Positions 25,083 through 33,220 of a DNA stretch of 33,381 bases are shown here, piece after piece. Below the pieces are notes generated by a model. The model saw nothing but the letters and a program-made list of their open reading frames with translations, had not been told where the DNA came from and made no database searches. The stretch is from a bacterium. GTDB taxonomy: Bacteria > Patescibacteriota > Gracilibacteria > JAUYGZ01. How positions within the stretch are numbered: position 1 is the stretch's first letter; each line of letters opens with the position of its first letter. The stretch covers positions 1 to 33,381 of the forward strand of contig JAUYGZ010000028.1 in NCBI GenBank assembly GCA_030690415.1, written 5' to 3'. The position numbers and the translations under genes are program-made.

Positions 25083-26306
25083 TCAGTCTTCAGCGGGCTC
25101 CACTCCTTCCAATTCCATCCACTTTCGTTTTCCAACCTGAATCAGAATCTTCTCACCCTGCTTAACCTCAACAATACTATCTTCATCATCGATTCTTACA
25201 TCATTGACACGGACAGCACCCTGTTGGATCATTCGCTTTCCTTCACTCCGTGATTCCACCATCTCAAGCTCCTCAAGCAAGGCAAACACCTTGAACTTTC
25301 CACTATCCATTTTCATTTTTTCAATTTTTTCCGGCTTTCCGCCCTTGGAAAAGACCTCTTCGAAATCAAGAGAAACCTGGTCTGCTGCCTTGGCATCGTG
25401 ATACAAGGTAACAATTTCCTTGCCGAGCATGACCTTAAACTCTTTTGGATTTTTACCCTTTTTCATCGCCTTCTCCATTTTTTTTATCTCATCGAGCGAA
25501 ACATCAGTACACAGCGTGAAGTACTTCACAATGAGATCGTCATGAAGAGACATAATTTTCCCAAACATCTCTTTTGGCTCTTCAGTGATATTAATAAAAT
25601 TTCCGTAGGTTTTTGCCATCTTCCGGCCATCAGTCCCCTCAAGAAGGGTGGTCGTCAAAATATGCTTCTCTTTCTTATTGTAGACTCGCTGGAGAGTCCT
25701 CCCCGCCAACATATTAAAGGTCTGGTCATTACCTCCAAGCTCCAAATCCACATCCATAGCCACCGAATCATACCCCTGCATCAGCGGATAGAGGAATTCA
25801 TGCAACCCGATCGGCTTCCCTCCTTCGAGACGCTTTTGGTACATATCACGCTCAATCATCTGCTGAACTGTAAACTGCTGAGCGAGCTTCACCACATCCG
25901 TCATAGTGAGCTTCCCAAGCCAATCAGCGTTGTAGCAGATCTCAACATGTTTGAAATCCAAAATTTTGGAGGCCTGCTCCTTGTAGGTTTTAAAATTTGC
26001 CTCGATTTCTTCCACAGACATCACCGGTCGCATGCTTTCCTTATCCGAAGTATCACCAATCAAAGCGGTAAAATTTCCAATTAACAAAATCACCTGATGC
26101 CCCAACTGCTGAAAATCACGAAGCTTCCGAAGCGCAATCGCATGCCCCAGGTGAAGCTGTGATCCGGTCGGATCAATCCCCAAGTACAATCGCAATTTAT
26201 CACCCCTTTTCAGTCGTTCCTCCAGGCTTTGGCGAACGATGACCTGCTCAACTCCACGAGTCAATAATTCTTCAACAGACACTCCAGCATCATTTTTCTT
26301 AGCCAT
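25083..26306 (-). CDS. tyrS: Tyrosyl-tRNA synthetase
   Basis: This 407-residue class I synthetase charges tRNA-Tyr. It shows YLGIDPTGSQLHLGHAIAL (the HIGH motif is HLGH), LLIGNFTALIGD, ELGGNDQTFNMLAGR for tyrosine recognition, and RKMAKTYGN as a KMSKS variant. The C-terminus is an S4 RNA-binding domain (from MIQQGAVRVND). Length and layout are typical of bacterial TyrRS. It is transcribed towards the unknown gene; TTGACG lies upstream but no good -10 was settled. Confidence 0.96.
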   Translation of the reverse strand: MAKKNDAGVSVEELLTRGVEQVIVRQSLEERLKRGDKLRLYLGIDPTGSQLHLGHAIALRKLRDFQQLGHQVILLIGNFTALIGDTSDKESMRPVMSVEEIEANFKTYKEQASKILDFKHVEICYNADWLGKLTMTDVVKLAQQFTVQQMIERDMYQKRLEGGKPIGLHEFLYPLMQGYDSVAMDVDLELGGNDQTFNMLAGRTLQRVYNKKEKHILTTTLLEGTDGRKMAKTYGNFINITEEPKEMFGKIMSLHDDLIVKYFTLCTDVSLDEIKKMEKAMKKGKNPKEFKVMLGKEIVTLYHDAKAADQVSLDFEEVFSKGGKPEKIEKMKMDSGKFKVFALLEELEMVESRSEGKRMIQQGAVRVNDVRIDDEDSIVEVKQGEKILIQVGKRKWMELEGVEPAED

Positions 26307-26389
26307 AGCGAGATAGGATAATTATGGTACCGTCAACAAAGCCACTGGAGGATAGCATGAAATAGAGGAACACGCAAAGAGAAAGCTTT

Positions 26390-27016
26390 TCAAGCCTCTC
26401 CAATGCTCAAGAAATATTCCAGAATTTTGTTCGGATAGCCCAACTCCGAATGAAAAGTCGTGATCAAAATATTCTTAAATTTCACCATCACCGGATCACC
26501 CTTGCACTCCGCCAACACCTTCACTCCTCTCCCAACCTTCACGATCTTCGGCGCTCGGATAAAAAACACAGAAGTCAACTCCTCGCCAATCTTTAGTTCA
26601 GTCTGAAACGACTCCGACTGCCTCCCATACGCGTTCCGCTCTATTTCAACCGGAACCAGGCTCAGAGTTGTTTCGAGAGGAACAGGTGAAATCACCTCCT
26701 TCGCCAGCAAAATCGCCCCCGCGCAAGTCCCCCAGATGGGCATCCCCTCTTTCGCGCGTTGAACAATGGCTTTGTCCAGACCTGTCGACACCAGCAGCTT
26801 AGCGATCACCGTGCTTTCCCCTCCGGGAAGGATCAGAGCATCCACCCTCGCCAGATTAGCCTTCGTCCGAACTTCGACGCCCTGAACCTTATGCTGACTC
26901 AGTGATCGGAGATGATCCGTGAAATCACCCTGGAGAGAGAGGACGCCGACTATTTTACAATGATGAATCACAAGGCGACCATTATCTCTTGAGGATGGGG
27001 GAACAGGAATAGACAT
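26390..27016 (-). CDS. pdxT: Pyridoxal 5'-phosphate synthase glutaminase subunit PdxT
   Basis: PdxT releases ammonia from glutamine and passes it to PdxS in DXP-independent vitamin B6 synthesis. Motifs: GVLSLQGDF, LPGGESTV, nucleophile Cys98 in GTCAGA, and His189 and Glu191 in FHSEL. The protein (208 aa) has about 20 extra N-terminal residues; a GTG at Val16 would give a more typical start. As read, its ATG overlaps the MazF stop in a TGATG junction, so it would be translationally coupled to the toxin gene. pdxS lies about 3.1 kb away on the same strand, with other genes between. Confidence 0.93.
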   Translation of the reverse strand: MSIPVPPSSRDNGRLVIHHCKIVGVLSLQGDFTDHLRSLSQHKVQGVEVRTKANLARVDALILPGGESTVIAKLLVSTGLDKAIVQRAKEGMPIWGTCAGAILLAKEVISPVPLETTLSLVPVEIERNAYGRQSESFQTELKIGEELTSVFFIRAPKIVKVGRGVKVLAECKGDPVMVKFKNILITTFHSELGYPNKILEYFLSIGEA

Positions 27017-27360
27017 CAGGCAAGTTTCAAAACAATTTTAAGAGCCTCATCAATCCTGGCTAAATCACGCTGAGAGAGTCTTCCCAATTTTTTTACAATT
27101 CGCTTCTGGTCGGTAGAAATCGTGCGAACCTGATACGCCAAAACATCAGATGCTTTATCTAGGCCATTGGCACTATCCGGTTTGAGCGGAACTCTTCCAA
27201 AGGACTGAATAATTCTCGAAGTAATCGCGACAACAATAATCAATCCAAGACGCTGAAAAATTTCATCACTGACAACAATCGCCGGACGAATATTACCCTG
27301 CTCCGATCCAACAACTGGAGAAAAATTAACCAAAATCACATCACCACGATCAAAACTCAT
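27016..27360 (-). CDS. MazF/PemK-family endoribonuclease toxin
   Basis: This 114-residue protein has RGDVILVNFSPVVGSEQG, RPAIVVSDE and YQVRTISTDQKRI, the pattern of MazF/PemK toxins that cleave mRNA. It lies 9 bp downstream of the small antitoxin-like gene and overlaps the pdxT start by one base. Complete length and the intact N-terminal loop suggest it is functional. Confidence 0.92.
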   Translation of the reverse strand: MSFDRGDVILVNFSPVVGSEQGNIRPAIVVSDEIFQRLGLIIVVAITSRIIQSFGRVPLKPDSANGLDKASDVLAYQVRTISTDQKRIVKKLGRLSQRDLARIDEALKIVLKLA

Positions 27361-27369
27361 AAATTCAAA

Positions 27370-27642
27370 TCAAATAATTTCTTCACCAATGAGCTCGTCA
27401 AAAGGCGGCTCGGCAAGAACAATCTGATCCTCTCCAGAGAGAAGAATTCTATCTATCCCCTCGTTTAACTGCTTTCGAAAAGAAGACTTTTGTTCATGAT
27501 CCATCTTCTGTCTCAGAAGACGAAGTCCTTCCTCCAAAAGACGCGACTTCGGTATGCCGACATTCGCAGAAGTTTGATCCAGCCAAAGAACAAATGAGGA
27601 GGCAATAGTTGCTGAGATTATTTTTCGACCTGTGTGCTGCAT
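27370..27642 (-). CDS. MazE-like antitoxin
   Basis: This 90-residue protein precedes the MazF gene. Its N-terminal part (KIISATIASSFVLWLDQTS, then IPKSRLLEEGLRLL) fits a ribbon-helix-helix dimer, and the charged C-terminal half would bind and block the toxin. RHH antitoxins usually autorepress; the AT-rich region upstream of the start (27643-27674) contains short palindromic stretches that could be operators. Assignment is mainly by position and fold pattern. Confidence 0.75.
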   Translation of the reverse strand: MQHTGRKIISATIASSFVLWLDQTSANVGIPKSRLLEEGLRLLRQKMDHEQKSSFRKQLNEGIDRILLSGEDQIVLAEPPFDELIGEEII

Positions 27643-27668
27643 AATATAATATGTATATGACTGCTGAA

Positions 27669-27697
27669 ATTATATATAAAACAGGCTGTAAAGTCAA
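27669..27697 (-). promoter_or_regulatory. Near-consensus promoter of the MazEF-pdxT operon
   Basis: On the minus strand TTGACT (27697-27692) and TATAAT (27674-27669) are 17 bases apart, giving a leader of about 20 bases to the antitoxin ATG at 27642. It is among the best promoters in the window. Confidence 0.75.
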
Positions 27698-27752
27698 TCA
27701 GACATAATAATATATTATCAATTTCAACAATGAGGACAGTCCCTAAATGTGA

Positions 27753-29234
27753 TTATCCACAATTAATACAATCATTGGACTTAATAAATTCGTAATAAAG
27801 CCTTAATTTCATTAGTTTTTCGAGATCAACAGAAGTATCGAGTCTCCAGCTTGTGCATCCTGAATTGGAACAGGAGTATCCCAGTTCTTGTAAAAGCGAA
27901 ATGATATATTCTTCGTTATGAGGACTATCAAGCCAAAGATTTGATCCCAATTCATAAGTTTTCTGATTTCCAAGAACTGTATCCGCAACTTCATAAAACC
28001 GTCCTTCCCCACAATCATAGGCTGTAAAAAGCTGGGCAAGATGAGCGATGTGACTATATTTTGGATTCGAAGGATACTCCACACCACCAGCGCCAGAAAG
28101 CGGAGCTGGTTCATCAGTGCAGTACCAAGGCCTGTCGTCGACAGCAATTTCTGTGAATTTAAAAGACTCTACAATAAGCCTTTCAGTATCACTGAGCTCA
28201 GCATCTCCATAAAACACAAGATAATAAAAATCATCTCCATTCTTTGCAACGTAAGCAACAGAGGGAGAACCACAACCCGGCCCGTCACAATATCCGGTTG
28301 CTGACACAAAAACTAAAGCCTCTTTTCCACCCAGAAGGGCTCGTGAAGAAAAAGGCTGATCATTATAGAAAATTTGATTGAGAGAAGTATCCTTAAATTC
28401 CTTGAGTCTGACTTCAAAACGTTCTTTCTCACTCGTAAAAATTGCTAATCGGTTGTATTGGTCGTTCATCACCTGATCAAGTGATACATATGAAGGCATC
28501 CGTAATTCAAAACCAAGATCTGCATTACCAAACGTTATCCAGTTATCCGAAATCACACCAATTGGATTCCCCCTATTCTTCAAATACTGATAAATCGCCA
28601 CGGCCACTTCATTCCGGGTCAGTTTTTTTTCGGGATTCAATTGATTCGGACTATTGGGAAACAACTGATACTGCTGGGCAACCCCGGCATAATCCCAGAA
28701 CCATGCTCCTGGATATCTGGATTCATCACCGTAGTGATACGCCAGGCCTGTCGGCAGATCGAAGCTCAGCGAGAGCATCTTGATAAACTCGGCAAGCAGG
28801 ACAGGATCAGCCGGGCGGAACGATCCATCGGGATGACCTTTAATAATTCCGAGCGAAGCAGCTTTCAACACAAACGGCCCATACCATTCCGATGCAATCA
28901 CATCCCAAAAGGGACTGTCTCCGGGGGCGAGGAAAACGGAATCCTTCCGTGACAACAGCAGAAACTTGGCAGCCTCAGCACGATTGACAAGCCTATTTCC
29001 CTTAAATTCACCATCGGGAAACCCCCCGATGACCGCACGCCGATACAATTCTGCGGCGGCGATGCCTTCTAAAGTACTGATGTTATTATCAGCAAAAGGG
29101 TTTTCATCAAAATTCACTCGCACATCATCTTCGAAGCCGGCAGGGGGGATTGTTAAGGCTTGAGTCCAGGGTGTTAGATCAAAAATCAGGCCAATGAAGA
29201 GGGATAATATGATGAGTGATCTTATTGTTCGCAT
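27753..29234 (-). CDS. Secreted SLH-domain surface protein
   Basis: This 493-residue protein has a signal peptide (cleavage near TQALT) and three S-layer homology domains: about residues 50-95 (GGFPDGEFKGNRLVNRAEAA), 100-160 (GIIKGHPDGSFRPADPVL) and 165-225 (LTRNEVAVAIYQYL). SLH domains bind secondary cell-wall polymers and anchor proteins to the surface. The C-terminal half is a beta-rich region of unknown type with several Cys residues, ending CINCG. It stands between the MazEF-pdxT operon and the PIN module. The promoter region carries a G10 homopolymer. Confidence 0.88.
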   Translation of the reverse strand: MRTIRSLIILSLFIGLIFDLTPWTQALTIPPAGFEDDVRVNFDENPFADNNISTLEGIAAAELYRRAVIGGFPDGEFKGNRLVNRAEAAKFLLLSRKDSVFLAPGDSPFWDVIASEWYGPFVLKAASLGIIKGHPDGSFRPADPVLLAEFIKMLSLSFDLPTGLAYHYGDESRYPGAWFWDYAGVAQQYQLFPNSPNQLNPEKKLTRNEVAVAIYQYLKNRGNPIGVISDNWITFGNADLGFELRMPSYVSLDQVMNDQYNRLAIFTSEKERFEVRLKEFKDTSLNQIFYNDQPFSSRALLGGKEALVFVSATGYCDGPGCGSPSVAYVAKNGDDFYYLVFYGDAELSDTERLIVESFKFTEIAVDDRPWYCTDEPAPLSGAGGVEYPSNPKYSHIAHLAQLFTAYDCGEGRFYEVADTVLGNQKTYELGSNLWLDSPHNEEYIISLLQELGYSCSNSGCTSWRLDTSVDLEKLMKLRLYYEFIKSNDCINCG

Positions 29235-29263
29235 GGAAAAAAGAATAAGGATATAACGAGAAT

Positions 29264-29284
29264 ATTATAATAGAGGGGGGGGGG
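29264..29284 (-). promoter_or_regulatory. SLH-gene -10 element beside a G10 tract
   Basis: On the minus strand TATAAT (29269-29264) is about 30 bases before the SLH start. Ten consecutive G on the plus strand (29275-29284) fall where the spacer to a -35 element would be. No good -35 is present at the current length. Confidence 0.45.
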
Positions 29285-29309
29285 AAGTATAGGGAAAAGA
29301 CCGTTTTGG

Positions 29310-29338
29310 TTGACTTATTCAGGATAAAGAGCTACTAT
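29310..29338 (+). promoter_or_regulatory. Promoter of the PIN toxin-antitoxin pair
   Basis: TTGACT (29310-29315) and TACTAT (29333-29338) are exactly 17 bases apart, about 33 bases upstream of the antitoxin ATG at 29372. Confidence 0.6.
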
Positions 29339-29371
29339 TTTTACAGTTCATAGTACAGTTTAACATAAAAT

Positions 29372-29638
29372 ATGACTTCTACCACGATGACTGATCTTCG
29401 ATTCCGAGCCAATCAGGTTCTCAAAAAAGCCGATGGGCCGGTTTGGATTTTTTCACGGGGGAAAAAAGTTGGGGTGATTTTAAATGCTGTTTTTGGAGAA
29501 CAGGTCTTACGGAACTGGGATGAAAAAGGACGGAAACAGATAAAGAAGAAGGTCCCTTTTTTGAAGCTTGCCAAAAGATATCGCTTTAAAGGGCCAAAAG
29601 ATCTGAGCTCTCATATTGATGACGCGCTTTATGGATAA
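29372..29638 (+). CDS. Phd/YefM-like antitoxin
   Basis: This 88-residue protein begins with MTDLRFRANQVLKKADGPVW and continues IFSRGKKVGVILN, the pattern of the Phd/YefM-type DNA-binding antitoxin fold, followed by a basic tail. An internal ATG at 29387 is also possible. Its stop overlaps the PIN toxin start by 8 bases (ATGGATAA), a common toxin-antitoxin arrangement. The family call is moderate; the pairing is well supported. Confidence 0.72.
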   Translation: MTSTTMTDLRFRANQVLKKADGPVWIFSRGKKVGVILNAVFGEQVLRNWDEKGRKQIKKKVPFLKLAKRYRFKGPKDLSSHIDDALYG

Positions 29639-30023
29639 GATTATCCTTGATACCAATATTTGGGTTTCTTATTTTAACAGTGAGGATTCGCAGGCTCAGC
29701 GTTCCGTTGAGCTTGTTGAAAGTCTGGCTAAAAAAGGAACCCTGTTCATAGTCCCTAATTACATTGATTTGGAATGCATATCGGTGCTGAACGCGAAGTG
29801 CTCAGTACAACATGCCCTTGAGTGGATGGATTTCAGAGACCGGGCGGATCAGGTTGAACGAATGACATTTTCTGAAGAAGATCATCGCCAAATTTGTGCT
29901 CTCTTTGCCAAAATGCAAACAAAAAAACTCTCCCTGGTCGATATGTCTCTCCTGTATCTTTCTGAATTGGGATATTCAGTGCTTACCTTTAATCAGCAAC
30001 TCAGAAAACTCTTGCCGGGATAA
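29631..30023 (+). CDS. PIN-domain toxin (VapC-like)
   Basis: This 130-residue PIN-fold ribonuclease candidate starts MDKIILDTNIWVSYF, with the first acidic residue Asp7. Further acids lie in YIDLEC and LVDMSLLYLS. The closing motif reads VLTFNQQL where TFDxxL is usual, so the last acidic position is Asn. VapC-type toxins cut specific RNAs. ATG 29631 is preferred because it aligns with the family N-terminus and overlaps the antitoxin stop. Confidence 0.85.
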   Translation: MDKIILDTNIWVSYFNSEDSQAQRSVELVESLAKKGTLFIVPNYIDLECISVLNAKCSVQHALEWMDFRDRADQVERMTFSEEDHRQICALFAKMQTKKLSLVDMSLLYLSELGYSVLTFNQQLRKLLPG

Positions 30024-30043
30024 TCTCGTGCTTCACGTCGCGC

Positions 30044-30106
30044 CCCTCTCCTCTCTTCTAGAGCCTGCCTTCGGCTCCGAGGTGTCGCTCAGGCTCGAGG
30101 AGAGGG
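30044..30106. repeat. Large hairpin at the end of the PIN gene and pdxS
   Basis: CCCTCTCCTC (30044-30053) plus GAGCCTG (30061-30067) pair with CAGGCTC (30090-30096) plus GAGGAGAGGG (30097-30106), 17 bp in total with a 7-base bulge. It lies between convergent genes and could terminate both. The last codons and the stop of pdxS fall inside its right arm. Confidence 0.65.
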
Positions 30107-30988
30107 CTCATCAGAGCCTCGAACAGCCATCCTCACCCCAATCTCCTCCGTGCTCACCCCCACCATCGCCTCACCCAAATTTTCTGAGACCTTCGCCAAT
30201 ATTTTCGGATCATTGAAGTGAGTCACCGCCTCCACGATCGCCCGAGCCCGCTTCTTCGGATCGCTCGACTTGAAAATCCCCGAGCCAACAAAGACCCCAT
30301 CCATCCCCAGCTGCATCATCATCGCCGCGTCAGCGGGCGTCGCAATACCTCCCGCGGCAAAGGTGACCACGGGTAAGCGTCCCAAATCCCGAACCTCCTT
30401 CACCAACTCCAGCGTCACCCTGAGCTCAATAGCCTTTTGCTCGAGCTCTTCATCATTCATCGCTTTCAAAACCTCAATCTCCTGCTTCATGGCTCGAACG
30501 TGGCGAACCGCCTGGATCACATCACCGGTCCCCGCTTCTCCCTTTGTCCGAATCATCGCGGCTCCTTCTTTAATCCGCCGCAATGCCTCCCCTAAATTTC
30601 TCGCCCCACAGACAAAAGGAACCTTAAATCGAAGCTTATCGACGTGATACTGCTCATCCGCGGGTGACAAAACCTCCGATTCATCAATAAAATCAACTTT
30701 AATCGCCTCAAGAATCTGCGCCTCTACAAAATGCCCGATTCGAACTTTGGCCATCACGGGGATGGTGACAGCCTTCATGATGTCTTTAATCATTTTGGGA
30801 TCTGACATCCTCGCCACACCTCCCTGAGCCCTGATATCTGCCGGAACGCGCTCAAGAGCCATCACGGCACAGGCTCCAGATTCTTCAGCCACCTGAGCCT
30901 GCTCAGCATTCACCACATCCATGATGACCCCTCCCTGAAACATCCGGGCAAAACCATCTTTAAGGGAAAAAGTTTGAGAAACAGGCAT
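30089..30988 (-). CDS. pdxS: Pyridoxal 5'-phosphate synthase subunit PdxS
   Basis: PdxS builds PLP from ribose 5-phosphate, glyceraldehyde 3-phosphate and ammonia supplied by PdxT. The 299-residue protein shows [13 protein letters not shown] (Asp24), catalytic Lys81 in [11 protein letters not shown], and the phosphate loops [12 protein letters not shown] and [12 protein letters not shown] 30988 is preferred over the in-frame start 66 bases earlier, since the family begins near SLKDGFARM. The C-terminus ends [10 protein letters not shown] rather than the usual short Arg-Gly-Trp-like end, because the reading frame runs into a hairpin repeat. Confidence 0.95.
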   Translation of the reverse strand: MPVSQTFSLKDGFARMFQGGVIMDVVNAEQAQVAEESGACAVMALERVPADIRAQGGVARMSDPKMIKDIMKAVTIPVMAKVRIGHFVEAQILEAIKVDFIDESEVLSPADEQYHVDKLRFKVPFVCGARNLGEALRRIKEGAAMIRTKGEAGTGDVIQAVRHVRAMKQEIEVLKAMNDEELEQKAIELRVTLELVKEVRDLGRLPVVTFAAGGIATPADAAMMMQLGMDGVFVGSGIFKSSDPKKRARAIVEAVTHFNDPKILAKVSENLGEAMVGVSTEEIGVRMAVRGSDEPSPRA

Positions 30989-31085
30989 AAAAAAGAGAAA
31001 AATATCACCGATAGAATACGGGAAAAGCCGGAAAAGAGAAATATTATTAAACAATACTTTATTTTGAATACAAGAAAAAGGCTCC

Positions 31086-31120
31086 TTAGCACTTGACAGT
31101 TGTGAGTGCTAAAATACAAT
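31086..31120 (+). promoter_or_regulatory. CIRCE operator with embedded groESL promoter
   Basis: TTAGCACTT (31086-31094), nine bases, then GAGTGCTAA (31104-31112) matches the CIRCE element bound by the HrcA heat-shock repressor, with one change from the TTAGCACTC arm. TTGACA (31093-31098) and TACAAT (31115-31120), 16 bases apart, form the promoter, so HrcA binding would cover the -35. hrcA itself is not in the window. Confidence 0.9.
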
Positions 31121-31154
31121 GGTCAGGCTCATATATCTTTTAATATCGTGTGAT

Positions 31155-31448
31155 ATGTCAAAACTGATTCCCCTCGATGGACGAGTCGTCCTCAAAGGTA
31201 TCGAAGCCGAAGAGACAACCAAATCGGGCATTATTATCCCCGGAGCCAAAGAAGAAAAACCAAAGGTGTTTGAAGTCATCTGCGTGAGTGAAGGCCGGAG
31301 AATGGATGACAACACGCTCCGCCCTCATCTGATCAAAAAAGGGCAAAAGGTCGTGTGCAGCCAGTACGCTGGAGACGATATTGAAATCGACAACGTCACC
31401 TACAAGATCATCTCTGAAGACTCCGTCACCGCCGTCATACAGGACTAA
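31155..31448 (+). CDS. groES: Co-chaperonin GroES
   Basis: This 97-residue protein caps GroEL during protein folding. It begins SKLIPLDGRVVLKGIEAEE, then the mobile loop ETTKSGIIIPGAKEE, and ends near VTYKIISEDSVTAVIQ. The ATG at 31155 is chosen because it gives the family's N-terminus; an earlier in-frame start is less likely. It is 34 bases downstream of the TACAAT element and first in the CIRCE-controlled operon. Confidence 0.95.
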   Translation: MSKLIPLDGRVVLKGIEAEETTKSGIIIPGAKEEKPKVFEVICVSEGRRMDDNTLRPHLIKKGQKVVCSQYAGDDIEIDNVTYKIISEDSVTAVIQD

Positions 31449-31470
31449 AGGATGATAAAGACGCCTTCCT

Positions 31471-31519
31471 AACAAGCTACAACCTACAACCTACCCCCTA
31501 CTTCCTAATAACCTAAACC
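31471..31519. repeat. Heptamer repeats directly before the groEL start codon
   Basis: Seven 7-mers in one register (AACAAGC, TACAACC, TACAACC, TACCCCC, TACTTCC, TAATAAC, CTAAACC) end exactly at the groEL ATG. There is no Shine-Dalgarno sequence in this 71-bp gap. Confidence 0.65.
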
Positions 31520-33157
31520 ATGGCTAAACAAATTATCTTCGGTGACGACGCTCGCCACAAAATCGTCAAAGGCGTTAAAACATTGGCAGAAGCTGTTCGT
31601 ATCACCATGGGACCACGCGGCCGTAATGTGATGTTCGAAAAATCCTACGGCGGTCCCAGCATCGTCAATGACGGAGTCACCATTGCAAAAGAAATCGAAT
31701 TGGAAGACAAATTTGAAAACATGGGTGCCCAGCTCGTCAAAGAAGTGGCCAACAAGACGAATGACAAGGCAGGAGATGGGACCACCACCAGCATCATTTT
31801 GGCTGAAGCCCTAATCTCTGAGGGTATCAAAAACGTCACCGCTGGCGCCAACCCCATGTCCATCAAAACAGGCATCGAAAAAGCCACCAAGACTGTCGTA
31901 GCGGAGCTGAACAAGATGTCCGAAAAAATCACCAGCAAAGAAAAGATTGCCCAGGTGGCCACCATTTCCGCTCAAGACCCCCGCGTAGGAGAGCTTCTCG
32001 GGGAACTGGAGACACAGGTCAGATCTGGTGTGATCACCGTAGAAGAAGGACAAACCCAGGGCCTGGAAAAAGAAATCGTCGAAGGAATGCAGTTTGACAA
32101 CGGATACGTATCGCCCTACATGGTCACTGACACAAGCCGCATGGAAGCCGTGATGAGTCATCCTCATATCCTGATGACGGACAAGAAGATTAGCTCCATC
32201 AAGGATATTCTGCCAATTCTTGAACAGCTCGCCCAATTAGGTAAAAAAGAGCTAGTCATCATTGCGGAAGATATCGATGGTGAAGCACTCGCCACCCTGG
32301 TGATCAACAAACTCCGGGGAGGATTCAACGCCCTGGCAGTCAAGGCGCCGGCCTTTGGTGATCGACGGAAAGAGATCCTCAAGGATATCGCCGCGCTCAC
32401 AGGTGGACGGGTGATCTCAGAAGAAGTGGGACTCAAACTGGAAAATATCACCCTGGAGGACCTCGGAAAGGCTGACAAAATCGTATCCAGCAAAGATAAC
32501 ACCGTGATCGTTGGCGGAAAAGGTAAGAAAAGCGTAATCGATACTCGCATCGATGAAATCGACGCCCTCTACAAAAACTCAACATCAGATTTCGACAAGG
32601 AAAAACTGGCTGAGAGAAGAGCCAAACTCACCGGTGGTGTGGCCGTGATCAAAGTAGGAGCCTCAACCGAAGTGGAAATGAAAGAGAAAAAGATGCGCAT
32701 CGAAGACGCCCTGAATGCTACTCGCGCGGCTGTGGATGAAGGGATCGTTCCTGGTGGAGGCGTTGCCTTCCTGCTGGCCAGCAAAGCCTTGGACAAAATC
32801 AAAGTCGAGAATGATGACGAGATGACGGGAGTGGAAATAGTCCGCAAAGCTTTAGAAGCGCCTATTAGACAAATCGCCGTCAATGCCGGCCAGGATGGTG
32901 GCGTAGTAGCCATGAAAGTGGCTACCCAAAAGCCAGGTCATGGCTTCGATGCGATGACATTGGAATTCGATGTGGACATGATCAAAGCCGGAATTATCGA
33001 TCCCACAAAAGTCGCCCGTGAGGCGTTGGAAAACGCGGCCAGTCTCGCTGGGGTCTTCCTGACCACCGAATGCGGTATTGTTGAGCTACCGAAATCAGAA
33101 CCAACGGGAGCGCCCGGCGGAATGGGAGGAGGTGGTATGATGCCGGGGATGATGTAA
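31520..33157 (+). CDS. groEL: Chaperonin GroEL
   Basis: This 545-residue 60-kDa chaperonin folds client proteins in an ATP-driven double ring with GroES. It has the ATP-binding GDGTTT motif, conserved GPRGRNV near the N-terminus, [10 protein letters not shown] in the equatorial domain and a Gly/Met-rich C-terminus ([13 protein letters not shown]). Length and motifs are typical of an active GroEL. It is regulated with groES through the CIRCE site. Confidence 0.98.
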   Translation: MAKQIIFGDDARHKIVKGVKTLAEAVRITMGPRGRNVMFEKSYGGPSIVNDGVTIAKEIELEDKFENMGAQLVKEVANKTNDKAGDGTTTSIILAEALISEGIKNVTAGANPMSIKTGIEKATKTVVAELNKMSEKITSKEKIAQVATISAQDPRVGELLGELETQVRSGVITVEEGQTQGLEKEIVEGMQFDNGYVSPYMVTDTSRMEAVMSHPHILMTDKKISSIKDILPILEQLAQLGKKELVIIAEDIDGEALATLVINKLRGGFNALAVKAPAFGDRRKEILKDIAALTGGRVISEEVGLKLENITLEDLGKADKIVSSKDNTVIVGGKGKKSVIDTRIDEIDALYKNSTSDFDKEKLAERRAKLTGGVAVIKVGASTEVEMKEKKMRIEDALNATRAAVDEGIVPGGGVAFLLASKALDKIKVENDDEMTGVEIVRKALEAPIRQIAVNAGQDGGVVAMKVATQKPGHGFDAMTLEFDVDMIKAGIIDPTKVAREALENAASLAGVFLTTECGIVELPKSEPTGAPGGMGGGGMMPGMM

Positions 33158-33176
33158 TCACAATGTTCACTCACTC

Positions 33177-33202
33177 AAACACCCACCTATCGGTGGGTGT
33201 TT
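33177..33202 (+). terminator. Rho-independent terminator after groEL
   Basis: AAACACCCACC (33177-33187) pairs with GGTGGGTGTTT (33192-33202), an 11-bp stem with a four-base TATC loop. The stem ends in a T-rich tract 20 bases after the groEL stop. Confidence 0.85.
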
Positions 33203-33220
33203 GTCTCTCACCCCAACCCC

